The notes beneath the pieces were generated by a model. It ran no database searches and was not told the DNA's origin. It was given only the letters and a program-made list of their open reading frames with translations. 64,000 nt of DNA, from the NCBI RefSeq assembly GCF_000473045.1, contig NZ_AXAY01000002.1, positions 296,296 to 360,295 of the forward strand. The letters run 5' to 3'. Below are positions 27,805-36,642 of the stretch, piece by piece. The DNA is from Bradyrhizobium sp. WSM3983. Its GTDB lineage: Bacteria > Pseudomonadota > Alphaproteobacteria > Rhizobiales > Xanthobacteraceae. The stretch's first letter is position 1. The number at the start of each line of letters is the position of its first letter. A program made the position numbers and the translations under genes.

Positions 27805-29358
27805 TTATTGCCCACCCACCTTCCCCCACAGCCACTTTGCCACCGCATCCGGTGATGAATTCGCGTCATTGCCGCTGGCGCGCAGATTGGCTTCACGCAT
27901 GGTGGCGATGTCGATCTTGCCGAGGAGCGGGCTCAGCGCCGCTTTGAGCCGCTCGTCACCGGCACGCTTCGGCGCCAGCAGCAGGATGGCATCGTAAGGC
28001 GGGATCGCGTGCTTGGGATCGTCGAGCGCAACGAGATCGTATTTCGCGATCAGCCCGTCGCTGGTGTAGCCGGCGATCACGTCGACCTCGCCGCTCGCCA
28101 CCGCCGCATACATGAAATCCGGCTGCATCTGGCGCTGCGCGCTGAACTGAAGGCCATAGGCTTTCTGCAGCGCCGCCCATTCCGGCCGCGAGAAGAATTC
28201 GTAGTCGCCAGCAATCGACATGGTCGAAGTGTGCGCGGCGAGATCGGCGATGGTGCGGATGCCAAGCGCGTCGGCACGCTTCTTCGGCATCACCAGCGCA
28301 TAGGCATTCTCGAAGCCGAGCTCGCCGAGCAGCGTGATGTTGTCCTTCGCGAGCGCCGTCTTCAAATCTGCCACCAACTCTGCACGCGGCTTGATGTCGG
28401 TGCGGTGCAACTGGTTGGCCCAGAGCGTGCCGGAATAGTCGACATAGAGATCGATGTCGCCGGCCTTCAGCGCCCCGAAGATCACGCTCGAGCCGAGACC
28501 GGACCGCGCCGTGGCGGAGAGACCGGCTGCCTGGAGGCGGTCCCTCAGCAGGGCCGAGAGCACGTATTGCTCGGCGAAGGTTTTTGCACCGACCACATAA
28601 CCGGACGACGAGCGTCCCATCGTCGGCACCAATGTCGCCGCGACCAGTGCCGCGATCCCGATCGCGCCGAGCCCGGCGCCCAGGCGGCTGCGATTGCGCA
28701 GGCCGCTCTCGATCAGGCCAAGCAGCTGATCGACGGCCAGCGCGAGCAGGGCCGAGGCAACGCAGCCGAACAGCACGAACACCCAATTCTGTGTCTGTAA
28801 CCCCGCAAAAATGTAATTGCCGAGGCTGGTCTGTCCGATCGGAGTCGACAGCGTCGCGGTGCCGATCACCCACACGGCGGCGGTGCGGATGCCCGCCATC
28901 ATCACCGGCAGTGCCAGCGGAAGCTCGACCATCACGAGCGACTGCCGCTCCGTCATGCCGACGCCCTTGGCGGCTTCGATCAACGCGGGGTCGATGCCGT
29001 TGAGCCCGGTGATGCCGTTGCGCAGTACCGGCAGCATCGAATAGAGCGCCAGCGCCAGCATCGCCGGCAGGAATCCGAACGCGGAGAAGGAGACGCCGAA
29101 CCATTTCAGCGTCACGGACGCGCCGAGCAGCAGCAGCGGATAGAACAGCGCGAGCAGCGCCAGCCCCGGCACGGTCTGTACGATGCTGGCGAGCGCGAGC
29201 AGGACGGCGCGTGGCGCCGGGCGATTTCGCGTGAGGATCGCCAGCGGCAGGCTAACGGCGAGGCCAAGCGCGAGCGCGGCGAGGCTCACCCGCACATGAT
29301 TGCCGAGGTAGTCGGGCAAATGCGACAGCGCCTCGCCCCAGCGCGGATCGGTTATCAT
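27805..29358 (-). CDS. Osmoprotectant ABC transporter, permease fused to substrate-binding domain
   Basis: A 517-residue fusion. Residues 1-215 form a BPD_transp_1 permease (EAA-type loop around IDPALIEAAKGVGMTERQSLVMVELPLA). After a membrane segment (about 230-250), residues 250-517 are an OpuAC-type binding domain for glycine betaine/choline-like compounds (DLYVDYSGTLWANQL). Permease-receptor fusions are known in the OpuC/ProWX group. Its start overlaps the stop of the ATPase gene (TCAT on the plus strand). It converges with the sulfatase-fold gene with 6 bp between stops. Confidence 0.9.
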   Translation of the reverse strand: MITDPRWGEALSHLPDYLGNHVRVSLAALALGLAVSLPLAILTRNRPAPRAVLLALASIVQTVPGLALLALFYPLLLLGASVTLKWFGVSFSAFGFLPAMLALALYSMLPVLRNGITGLNGIDPALIEAAKGVGMTERQSLVMVELPLALPVMMAGIRTAAVWVIGTATLSTPIGQTSLGNYIFAGLQTQNWVFVLFGCVASALLALAVDQLLGLIESGLRNRSRLGAGLGAIGIAALVAATLVPTMGRSSSGYVVGAKTFAEQYVLSALLRDRLQAAGLSATARSGLGSSVIFGALKAGDIDLYVDYSGTLWANQLHRTDIKPRAELVADLKTALAKDNITLLGELGFENAYALVMPKKRADALGIRTIADLAAHTSTMSIAGDYEFFSRPEWAALQKAYGLQFSAQRQMQPDFMYAAVASGEVDVIAGYTSDGLIAKYDLVALDDPKHAIPPYDAILLLAPKRAGDERLKAALSPLLGKIDIATMREANLRASGNDANSSPDAVAKWLWGKVGGQ

Positions 29359-30122
29359 GCGGCACCGCTCTGCGGTAGCAGCGCGTTCAGCCGCTCGACC
29401 TGGCGTCGCGGCGTGCGCAGCAGCTCCAGCACATAGGCATCGCTGCTCTTCGAGAGTTCCGCCGGGGTACCCTGCGCGAGCAGCTTGCCGCCGCGCATGA
29501 CCGCGATGCGGTCGGCGAGCAAAATCGCCTCCGTCATGTCGTGCGTGATCATCACGGTGGTCAGGCCGAGCTTGCGGTGCAGCTCGCGAAAATCCTCACC
29601 GAGCGCATCGCGTGTGAGGGCGTCGAGCGCGCCGAACGGCTCGTCCATCAACACGATGCGGGGCTTGGCTGCGAGCGCCCGCGCCACGCCGACGCGCTGG
29701 CGCTGCCCGCCCGAGAGTGCCTCCGGCAGCCTGTCACGATGGGAGGCGCGGTCGAGCTGCACGAGCTCGATGAGCTCGTCGATGCGAGCCATGATCTCGG
29801 CTGGGGGCGCACCGAGCAGCTTTGGCGTGATCCCGATATTGTCGGCGACGCTCAAGTGCGGAAACAGCCCGCCGCTCTGGAAGACGTAGCCGATCCGGCG
29901 CCGCAGCGCGACCGGATCGACGTTTCGCACGTCCTCGCCTTCGACCGTGATGGTACCGCCGTCGGCCTCGATCAGCCGGTTGGCGAGACGCAGCAGGGTC
30001 GTCTTGCCCGAGCCCGAGCCGCCGACGATGGCCAGAAACTCGCCCTCTGCGATGTCGAGCGACAAATCGTCGACCGCCCTGAGGGGGCCGAAGCTCTTGG
30101 TGACGTGCGCATAAGCAATCAT
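29355..30122 (-). CDS. Osmoprotectant ABC transporter ATP-binding protein
   Basis: A 255-residue ATPase. Walker A is VGGSGSGKTTLLRL, the signature is ALSGGQRQRVGVARAL and Walker B is IVLMDEPFGALD. It lacks the C-terminal CBS domains of long ProV proteins. The ATG at 30122 (MIAYAHVTKSFG) is the sensible start; the frame extends 62 codons further upstream into the divergent spacer without conservation. It overlaps the permease-receptor gene by 4 bp. Likely role: import of glycine betaine or a related compatible solute. Confidence 0.92.
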   Translation of the reverse strand: MIAYAHVTKSFGPLRAVDDLSLDIAEGEFLAIVGGSGSGKTTLLRLANRLIEADGGTITVEGEDVRNVDPVALRRRIGYVFQSGGLFPHLSVADNIGITPKLLGAPPAEIMARIDELIELVQLDRASHRDRLPEALSGGQRQRVGVARALAAKPRIVLMDEPFGALDALTRDALGEDFRELHRKLGLTTVMITHDMTEAILLADRIAVMRGGKLLAQGTPAELSKSSDAYVLELLRTPRRQVERLNALLPQSGAA

Positions 30123-30270
30123 CGGCCTGGAAGGCATCAGACGTGCACTCAGCTCGCTTGCCCTCCAGGGGAGGGTGGGTGGTCGAGGCCCATGCGTAGC
30201 ACGCTTGGCCGGTTGATTGAACTTGGCCGCGCGAGCGGCTAAGGCATCGGTCGTAGTTCGGAGGGAACAC

Positions 30271-31089
30271 ATGACAACGCCCACGGCAGTGGCGCTGGAA
30301 GATGCCAAGGTTGCGTTCCGGCTGGGAGACGGGCGAGTCTATACGGCGGTGGAGAAGGCCCATCTCGCGGTCGCGCAGGGCGAATTCGTCGCCATTGTCG
30401 GCCCGACCGGCTGCGGAAAATCCACGCTGCTCAATGTCGCCGCCGGGCTGCTCAAGCCGGCCGCCGGCAGTGTCAAGATTTTTGATCGACCGCTCGCGGG
30501 GCTGAACCGGGACGCCGGCTATCTGTTCCAGGCCGATGCACTGTTCCCCTGGAAGACCGCGCTCGACAATGTCGCGATCGGGCTCGAGATCAAGGGTACG
30601 CCGCGGAGCGAGGTGCTCCCGCAGGCGCAGAAATGGCTGACCTCTGTCGGCCTCGGCGCCTTTGCGGGCCGTTATCCGCACATGCTCTCCGGCGGCCAGC
30701 GCAAGCGTGTGGCGCTGGCGCAGGTTCTGATCCGCGACCCAAAGATCCTGCTGATGGACGAGCCGTTCGGGCCGCTCGATGCGCAGACGCGCCAGGTCAT
30801 GGGCAATCTGCTGCTCGATCTCTGGAATGCCGACCGCAAGGCCGTGCTGTTCGTCACCCACGATCTCGAGGAAGCCATCGCGCTCGCCGATCGCGTCGTG
30901 ATCATGTCGGCGGGGCCATCCTCGCGCATCATCGGCGACTGGCGCGTGCAGCTCGCCCGTCCGCGCGACATCTTCGAGGTGCGGATGGACAAGGAGTTCC
31001 ACGCGCTGCATCGCGAGATCTGGAGCGTACTCAAGGACGAGGTGATGAAGGGCTACGCGCAATCCACCCACGCGGCGGAGGCGGTCTGA
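30271..31089 (+). CDS. NitT/TauT-type ABC transporter ATP-binding protein
   Basis: A 272-residue ATPase of the nitrate/sulfonate/taurine class. Walker A is VGPTGCGKSTLLNV, the signature is HMLSGGQRKRVALAQV and Walker B is ILLMDEPFGPLD. The ATG at 30271 follows a GGAGGGAAC site. It shares one base with the permease start (TGATG). A binding-protein gene completes the system. The substrate is not given by the sequence. Confidence 0.93.
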   Translation: MTTPTAVALEDAKVAFRLGDGRVYTAVEKAHLAVAQGEFVAIVGPTGCGKSTLLNVAAGLLKPAAGSVKIFDRPLAGLNRDAGYLFQADALFPWKTALDNVAIGLEIKGTPRSEVLPQAQKWLTSVGLGAFAGRYPHMLSGGQRKRVALAQVLIRDPKILLMDEPFGPLDAQTRQVMGNLLLDLWNADRKAVLFVTHDLEEAIALADRVVIMSAGPSSRIIGDWRVQLARPRDIFEVRMDKEFHALHREIWSVLKDEVMKGYAQSTHAAEAV

Positions 31090-31877
31090 TGTCGCGCGTC
31101 ACGCTGCTTGCGCTGCAAGTCCTGGTCGCTGTTGTCTGCATCGCGCTGTGGCAGTTGCTTTCGACCGTGCCGGTGTTCGGCAAGATCCTGCTGCCGCCAT
31201 TCTTCTTCTCCAATCCCGTCGATGTGTTCAGCCAGATCGTGAAGTGGTTCGCGAGCGGCGTGATCTGGAAGCATCTCGCAATCACGCTCTGGGAATCCAT
31301 CCTCGCCTTCGTGATCGGCTCGGTTGCCGGTGTGCTGGTCGGCTTCTGGTTTGCGCGGCAGCCGCTGGTTGCCGCGGTGTTCGACCCCTACGTGAAGATG
31401 GCCAACGCACTGCCGCGCGTCGTGCTGGCGCCGATCTTCGCGCTGTGGCTCGGGCTCGGCATCTGGTCCAAGGTCGCGCTCGGCGTGACGCTGGTGTTCT
31501 TCATCGTGTTCTTCAACGTCTACCAAGGCGTCAAGGAGGTCAGCCGCACCGTGCTCGACAATGGCCGCATGCTCGGCATGAGCGAGGGGCAGTTGATGCG
31601 GCACGTCTATTGGCCGTCGGCGCTGTCGTGGATGTTTTCCTCACTGCACACGTCTGTGGGTTTCGCTGTGGTCGGCGCCGTCGTCGGCGAATATCTGGGA
31701 TCGGCGGCAGGCCTCGGCTATCTGATCCAGCAGGCCGAAGGCATATTCGACGTCGCCGGCGTGTTCGCCGGCATGTTCGTGCTGTCGGCCTTCGTCATCC
31801 TGATCGATTCTGGCGTGACTCTGGTGGAGCGAAGGCTATTGGTTTGGCGGCCGACCGCAGCAGACGGGAGAGGATAG
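31089..31877 (+). CDS. NitT/TauT-type ABC transporter permease
   Basis: A 262-residue inner-membrane permease with six hydrophobic segments. The EAA loop reads around DNGRMLGMSEGQLMRHVYWPS, the NitT/TauT/SsuC pattern. It starts at ATG 31089, overlapping the stop of the ATPase gene, and is followed 72 bp later by the binding-protein gene. Confidence 0.92.
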   Translation: MSRVTLLALQVLVAVVCIALWQLLSTVPVFGKILLPPFFFSNPVDVFSQIVKWFASGVIWKHLAITLWESILAFVIGSVAGVLVGFWFARQPLVAAVFDPYVKMANALPRVVLAPIFALWLGLGIWSKVALGVTLVFFIVFFNVYQGVKEVSRTVLDNGRMLGMSEGQLMRHVYWPSALSWMFSSLHTSVGFAVVGAVVGEYLGSAAGLGYLIQQAEGIFDVAGVFAGMFVLSAFVILIDSGVTLVERRLLVWRPTAADGRG

Positions 31878-31949
31878 ACGTATGCGTAAGTCGCCTTCTC
31901 AAGCCTGTCCCCCTGCTCTATGGTGCCGCCGGCCGAACGGAGGAAACCA

Positions 31950-32975
31950 ATGAAGAACACGATTGCCAGGCTCGCCGGCGCGCTGCTCGCGCTGACGCTG
32001 ACCACCGGTCTTGCCGCAGCGCAAAGCAAGGTGACCATCGCGGTCGGCGGCGGCGCCTGCCTGTGCTATCTGCCGACGGTGCTGGCCAAGCAGCTCGGCG
32101 AATACGAGAAGGCTGGCCTCAATGTCGAGCTGGTCGACCTCAAGGGCGGCTCGGACGCGCTCAAGGCCGTGCTTGGCGGCAGCGCCGACGTGGTTTCTGG
32201 CTACTTCGACCATTGCGTCAACCTGGCGGCCAAGAAGCAGGAGCTTCAGGCCTTTGTGGTCTATGACCGCTATCCCGGCCTCGTGCTGGTGGTCGCGCCC
32301 TCGCACGCGGCGGACATCAGGTCGGTCAAGGACCTCGCCGGCAAGAAGGTCGGCGTCAGCGCGCCCGGCTCCTCCACCGACTTCTTCCTGAAATATCTTC
32401 TGAAGAAGAACGGGGTTGATCCCGCCAACACCGCCGTGATCGGTGTCGGCCTCGGCGCCACGGCGGTGGCGGCGATGGAGCAGGGCCAGATTGACGCCGC
32501 GGTCATGCTCGATCCCTCCGTGACCGTGCTCCAGGGCAGCCACAAGGATCTGCGCATCCTCAGCGACACCCGCACCCAAAAAGACACGCTCGAGACCTTC
32601 GGCGGCGAATATCCGGGCGGCGCGCTGTACTCGACTGTGGCCTGGATCAATGGACATGAGAAGGAAACGCAGGCGCTGACCAACGCAATGCTGGCCACGA
32701 TCGCCTGGATTCATTCGCATTCGCCCGAAGAGATCATGGCCAAGATGCCGGACGAGATGGTCGGCAAGAACAAGGACCTCTATCTGGCCGCGCTGAAGAA
32801 CACGATCCCGATGTTCTCCGAGACCGGCAAGATGGATCCGAAGGGCGCCGACGCCGTGCTCGCGGTGTTCAGCGTCGGTTCGCCCGAGGTGGCCAATGCC
32901 AAGATCGACGTCAGCAAGACGTTTACCAACAAGTTTGTCGACCAGGCCAAGAAGACGACGGGGAGCGCCAAATAA
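31950..32975 (+). CDS. NitT/TauT-type ABC transporter substrate-binding protein
   Basis: A 341-residue periplasmic protein with a signal peptide (about 1-24, ending GLAAAQ). The SsuA/THI5-like fold is indicated by VELVDLKGGSDALKAVLGGSADVV and GKKVGVSAPGSSTDFFLKYL. The ATG at 31950 has a GGAGGAAACC site. A possible ligand pocket has CLCYLP near the start of the mature protein. Related proteins bind nitrate, taurine, sulfonates, aromatic sulfonates or thiamine precursors; I cannot choose. Confidence 0.9.
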   Translation: MKNTIARLAGALLALTLTTGLAAAQSKVTIAVGGGACLCYLPTVLAKQLGEYEKAGLNVELVDLKGGSDALKAVLGGSADVVSGYFDHCVNLAAKKQELQAFVVYDRYPGLVLVVAPSHAADIRSVKDLAGKKVGVSAPGSSTDFFLKYLLKKNGVDPANTAVIGVGLGATAVAAMEQGQIDAAVMLDPSVTVLQGSHKDLRILSDTRTQKDTLETFGGEYPGGALYSTVAWINGHEKETQALTNAMLATIAWIHSHSPEEIMAKMPDEMVGKNKDLYLAALKNTIPMFSETGKMDPKGADAVLAVFSVGSPEVANAKIDVSKTFTNKFVDQAKKTTGSAK

Positions 32976-33003
32976 CTGACGCGAAGGCTTGGTAACAGGT
33001 GTC

Positions 33004-33708
33004 ATGACGTCACCGACCATTCATCGCGTTACGGCGCTTGACCTTGCCGTGCGCCCCCTCGTCTGGCCGTTCGCCGAGGAGCGGCGCGCCGAGATCGAGG
33101 CGCATTTCGCCGAGCAACAGCGTGCGCGGCCGAGAATCTGGAACGGCCGGGTCCTGCTCGGGCGCGATGCCGTCTTCACCGACGGTCATCTCGCCGCGAC
33201 CTATTTCGAGACGGATTTCGCGAGCTTCCTGGCCTGGCGCGACTGGGGTTTTCCCGATCCGGCCGTATTCAACGGATTCGGTATGGGGGCGCTGCGCACC
33301 TCCGACGGCGCCTTCGTGATGGGCGAGATGGCACATCACACGGCCAATGCCGGACGCATTTACTTCGCGTCGGGTACGCCCGACCTCGACGATGTCAGGG
33401 ACGGCACGCTCGACATTCCCGGCAGCGTCGTCCGCGAGCTCGAGGAGGAGACCGGCCTGTTGCCTGGCGATTATTCCGCGGATGCGGACTGGCACTGTGT
33501 CATCACCGGCAGCGCACTTGCAATGATACAGATCCTCAACCTGGATATGCCGGGTGAGGCGGCTCGCGCGCGGATTGAAGCCAATCTGGCCGAGCAGGAC
33601 GAGCCCGAGCTTTCCGCCATCCATCTCGTGCGCGGAATGGATGATCTCATGCCGACGATGCCGCGATATGTCACGGCCTTCATCGCGCAGCAGTTCGCCT
33701 CGCGCTGA
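33004..33708 (+). CDS. Nudix hydrolase-like protein
   Basis: A 234-residue protein. The Nudix core RELEEETGL is clear (about residues 142-150), but the expected upstream Glu of the full Nudix box is not in its usual place. The rest is not recognised. I chose the ATG at 33004; an in-frame TTG lies at 32989. It sits between two ABC operons on the same strand. The substrate, presumably a nucleoside-diphosphate compound, is unknown. Confidence 0.75.
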   Translation: MTSPTIHRVTALDLAVRPLVWPFAEERRAEIEAHFAEQQRARPRIWNGRVLLGRDAVFTDGHLAATYFETDFASFLAWRDWGFPDPAVFNGFGMGALRTSDGAFVMGEMAHHTANAGRIYFASGTPDLDDVRDGTLDIPGSVVRELEEETGLLPGDYSADADWHCVITGSALAMIQILNLDMPGEAARARIEANLAEQDEPELSAIHLVRGMDDLMPTMPRYVTAFIAQQFASR

Positions 33709-33718
33709 CGCGCGAGGC

Positions 33719-33747
33719 TTGACATCGCACGGTCCAGCCCATGTGAT
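33719..33747 (+). promoter_or_regulatory. Promoter of the branched-chain amino acid-type ABC operon
   Basis: TTGACA (33719-33724) is 17 bp from TGTGAT (33742-33747), which matches four of six -10 positions. It lies about 55 bp upstream of the binding-protein start. Confidence 0.5.
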
Positions 33748-33801
33748 GGACGAAAAAGCAAAACCAAAAATTGCAATGCACAATCGTCCAGGGAGGTTTA
33801 G

Positions 33802-35136
33802 ATGCGCCTGCGCATGGCTGCCCGTTTGGTACGTGGGCTTTTGATCGCGATTGCAGCGATGGGCTTGATCGTTTCGGTCCAAGCCCAAGACAAAGCTCAG
33901 GACAAAGCTCAAGACAGGAAAATCAAGATCGGCGTGATTTTCGACCTGACCGGCCCGCTTGCGGGCGGCGGCTCCGAGCTCGAATATCTCGGCACCAAGA
34001 TCATCCTCGACCATTTCAGCAAGACCGGCGTCGAGGGCTACAAGGTCGAGGCGGTCTATGCCGACGCGCAGAGCAAGCCCGACATCGCCATCAACGAATC
34101 GGTCCGCCTGCTCGAGCAGGAGAAGGTCGACATGGTGCTCGGCTTCTTCTCCTCGGCGCAATGCGTGCCGGTTGCCGCCCGTGTCGAGCAGCTCAGGAAG
34201 TTCATGTGGATGACGACCTGCATCTCGTCCGCGGTGTTCGCCGACAAGAACTACAAATACGTGTTCCGCCCGCAGGCCAGCGGCGATCAGTTCGGTGCGA
34301 TGACGATGGATTTCATTGCGCAGAATGCCCAGGCGAAGCTGGGCAAGGAACCGAAGGACCTCCGCGTCGCCATCATCCACGAGGACGGCTCCTATGGCGT
34401 CGACGTCTCCAAGGGCAACGAGGCCGGGGCGAAGAAGGCCGGCTTCAACATCGTGCTGAAGGAGGGTTATTCGGCGACCGCGCCGGACCTCTCCGCGCTG
34501 GTGACCAAGCTGAAGCGCGCCAAGCCCGATGTCATTTTTCACACCGGCTACAACCCTGATATCACGCTGTTGCTGCGGCAGGCGCGCGAGCATGGCTTGA
34601 AGTTTGCAGCCCTGGTCGGCCATGGCGCCGGCTACGGCGTCTACGAGAAGCTGAAGGAAGGGATGGGCGCCGACGCGAGCTACATCTTCAACACCGATCC
34701 GATCTCGATCTGGCTTGCCAACCCAAAGACCATGAACCCGAAGCTTGCGCCCGTCATCAAGATGGTCGGCGAGGAGTTCGACAAGATCAGGCCGGGCGTT
34801 GCCATCCGCTCCGCTCATGTCGGCATCGGCGCGTCCAACACCTACGTGTTCATGGATGATGTCCTGCCGCGTGCGATCAAAAAGTATGGCGGGGTCGATC
34901 CCGAGGCGCTGCGCAAGGCAGCGCTCGATACCGACATCCCCGAGGGCGGCACCATGCTCGGCTTCGGGGTCAAGTTCTATGGCGAGGGCACGCCGATGGC
35001 GGGTCAGAACGAGCGCTCGTTCCCGGTCGTGATCCAGTACATCGATGACAAGTCCTCGGTGGTGTGGCCCAAGAGCCAGGCGCAGCGCGAAGCCGTGCTG
35101 CCGCTGCCGAAGGGCACCACCTACAGCAATCAGTAG
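33802..35136 (+). CDS. Branched-chain amino acid-type ABC substrate-binding protein
   Basis: A 444-residue periplasmic binding protein of the LivK/Peripla_BP_6 family. The signal peptide ends about residue 28 (VSVQAQ). The mature part opens with a short DKAQDKAQ repeat and then IKIGVIFDLTGPLAGGGSELEYLG. It is first in an operon with two ATPases and two permeases. Ligands of this family range from Leu/Ile/Val to urea, amides and aromatic acids, so liv is not assigned. Confidence 0.92.
   Translation: MRLRMAARLVRGLLIAIAAMGLIVSVQAQDKAQDKAQDRKIKIGVIFDLTGPLAGGGSELEYLGTKIILDHFSKTGVEGYKVEAVYADAQSKPDIAINESVRLLEQEKVDMVLGFFSSAQCVPVAARVEQLRKFMWMTTCISSAVFADKNYKYVFRPQASGDQFGAMTMDFIAQNAQAKLGKEPKDLRVAIIHEDGSYGVDVSKGNEAGAKKAGFNIVLKEGYSATAPDLSALVTKLKRAKPDVIFHTGYNPDITLLLRQAREHGLKFAALVGHGAGYGVYEKLKEGMGADASYIFNTDPISIWLANPKTMNPKLAPVIKMVGEEFDKIRPGVAIRSAHVGIGASNTYVFMDDVLPRAIKKYGGVDPEALRKAALDTDIPEGGTMLGFGVKFYGEGTPMAGQNERSFPVVIQYIDDKSSVVWPKSQAQREAVLPLPKGTTYSNQ
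33886..33909 (+). repeat. 12-bp coding tandem repeat
   Basis: Two near-identical 12-bp units encode QDKA QDKA, followed by a third partial copy (QDR). They lie just after the predicted signal-peptide cleavage site. The units look recent, with one synonymous difference (CAA/CAG). Confidence 0.8.
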
Positions 35137-35152
35137 CAGCGGAGCGGAGGCG

Positions 35153-35923
35153 GTGCTGGAGGTCAGCGGACTGGTGAAGCGGTTTGGCGGCTTCAGCGCC
35201 GTCAACAACGTATCGTTCAGAGTCGATCAGGGCGAGATTCTCGGCCTGATCGGCCCCAACGGCTCGGGCAAGAGCACGATCTTCAACATGCTCTCGGGCA
35301 CGCTGGCGCCGAGCTCCGGATCGATCCTGTTCGACGGCTCGGAGATCGCGGGGCTGGCGCCGCACCGGATCATCAACCGCGGCATCGGCCGCACCTTCCA
35401 GATCCCGAGGCCGTTTCGCCGCCTGTCTATTTTCGAAAACGTCGCGCTCGCCGGCTTCTACGGCCAGGGCCGCCACAGTCGCATCAAGGCCGAGGAGGCG
35501 GCCGAGCGCTCGCTTGCGATGGTGGGCTTGCCGACCGATCGCCACGCCAGCGTCGACGGCCTCGGCGCGGCCGGATTGAAGAAACTCGAACTCGCGAAAG
35601 CGCTCGCGACCGCGCCGAAGCTGCTGCTGGCTGACGAGAGCCTCGGCGGCCTCGACGAGGCCGAGATGGACCAGGCGGCCGACATGCTGCGCAACATCCG
35701 CGACGAGCTCGGCATCACCATCATCTGGGTCGAGCACATCATGGGCGTGCTGATGCGCGTCGTCGACCGAGTCATGGTGCTCGATCACGGCGAAAAAATT
35801 TCGGAAGGGCTGCCGAGCGCGGTTGCGGGCGATCCGCGCGTCATCGAGGTCTATCTCGGCACCGATGCCGAGACCACGCAGGCCGCGGCCGCCGAAGCGC
35901 GCCGCCGCGCGGGAGGCCAATGA
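35153..35923 (+). CDS. ABC transporter ATP-binding protein, LivG-like, unusual signature
   Basis: A 256-residue ATPase. Walker A is normal (IGPNGSGKSTIFNM, residues 33-46). The place of the LSGGQ signature (about 136-143) reads GLGAAGLKK, and Walker B reads LLLADESLGGLD with Glu162 kept but Ser in place of the usual Pro. The start is GTG 35153 with GGAGCGGAGG directly upstream. It overlaps the livF-like gene by 4 bp. The altered signature suggests an asymmetric ATPase pair in which the second subunit supplies a working signature. Confidence 0.9.
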   Translation: MLEVSGLVKRFGGFSAVNNVSFRVDQGEILGLIGPNGSGKSTIFNMLSGTLAPSSGSILFDGSEIAGLAPHRIINRGIGRTFQIPRPFRRLSIFENVALAGFYGQGRHSRIKAEEAAERSLAMVGLPTDRHASVDGLGAAGLKKLELAKALATAPKLLLADESLGGLDEAEMDQAADMLRNIRDELGITIIWVEHIMGVLMRVVDRVMVLDHGEKISEGLPSAVAGDPRVIEVYLGTDAETTQAAAAEARRRAGGQ

Positions 35924-36627
35924 TGCTGGAGCTTCGCGGCGTCAACGCCGGATATGGCACCTTCCAGGCACTGTTCGACGTTAATCTCGACGTCAGGGCC
36001 GGCGAGGCTGTGGGCGTCATCGGCCCGAACGGCGCGGGCAAGACCACGCTGATGCGCGTCATCTCCGGCCTGATCCGTCCCTCGCGTGGCGCGATCGAAA
36101 TGGAAAGTGTCGATGTCGTGGCGACGCCCTCGCACAAGATTGTCAGCCTCGGGATTGCGCATGTCCCGGAAAATCGGCGGCTGTTTCCGCAACTCTCGGT
36201 CGACGACAATCTGAAGATGGGTGCCTTCATGAAGGAGGCGCGCGCCCACTACGCCGAGCGGCTGGAGGTCGTGTTCGACCTGTTTCCGCGCCTGAAGGAA
36301 CGCCGCCACCAGATGGCCGGCACCATGTCCGGCGGCGAGCAGCAGATGTGCGCGATCGGCCGCGCGCTGATGTCCAATCCAAAACTCCTGCTGCTCGACG
36401 AGCCTTCGGCAGGGCTGGCGCCGGTCGTGGTGCAGCAGGTGTTCGAGCTGGTCAAACGGATCCGCGCCAACGGGCTGACGGTGCTGATCGTCGAGCAGAA
36501 CGTGCAGCAGGTGTTGCGCGTGGTCGACCGGGCCTATCTGATCGAGGCCGGCACGATCCGCGCCTCAGGCACCTCGGCCGAGATGCTGTTAAGCACCACG
36601 GTCAAGGAGGCGTATCTCGGGGTGTGA
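35920..36627 (+). CDS. ABC transporter ATP-binding protein, LivF-like
   Basis: A 235-residue ATPase with a full set of motifs: Walker A IGPNGAGKTTLMRV, signature GTMSGGEQQMCAIGRAL and Walker B LLLLDEPSAGLAP. LivF-type ATPases pair with LivG. Its start ATGATG overlaps the stop of the preceding gene. In this system it is the only ATPase with a standard LSGG-type signature. Confidence 0.93.
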   Translation: MMLELRGVNAGYGTFQALFDVNLDVRAGEAVGVIGPNGAGKTTLMRVISGLIRPSRGAIEMESVDVVATPSHKIVSLGIAHVPENRRLFPQLSVDDNLKMGAFMKEARAHYAERLEVVFDLFPRLKERRHQMAGTMSGGEQQMCAIGRALMSNPKLLLLDEPSAGLAPVVVQQVFELVKRIRANGLTVLIVEQNVQQVLRVVDRAYLIEAGTIRASGTSAEMLLSTTVKEAYLGV

Positions 36628-36642
36628 GGGCGGGCAGGGCAT

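Noticed and set aside
33010..35208. A 732-codon minus-strand frame across the Nudix and binding-protein genes.
   Set aside because: It spans two unrelated plus-strand genes and their promoter; no recognisable protein.
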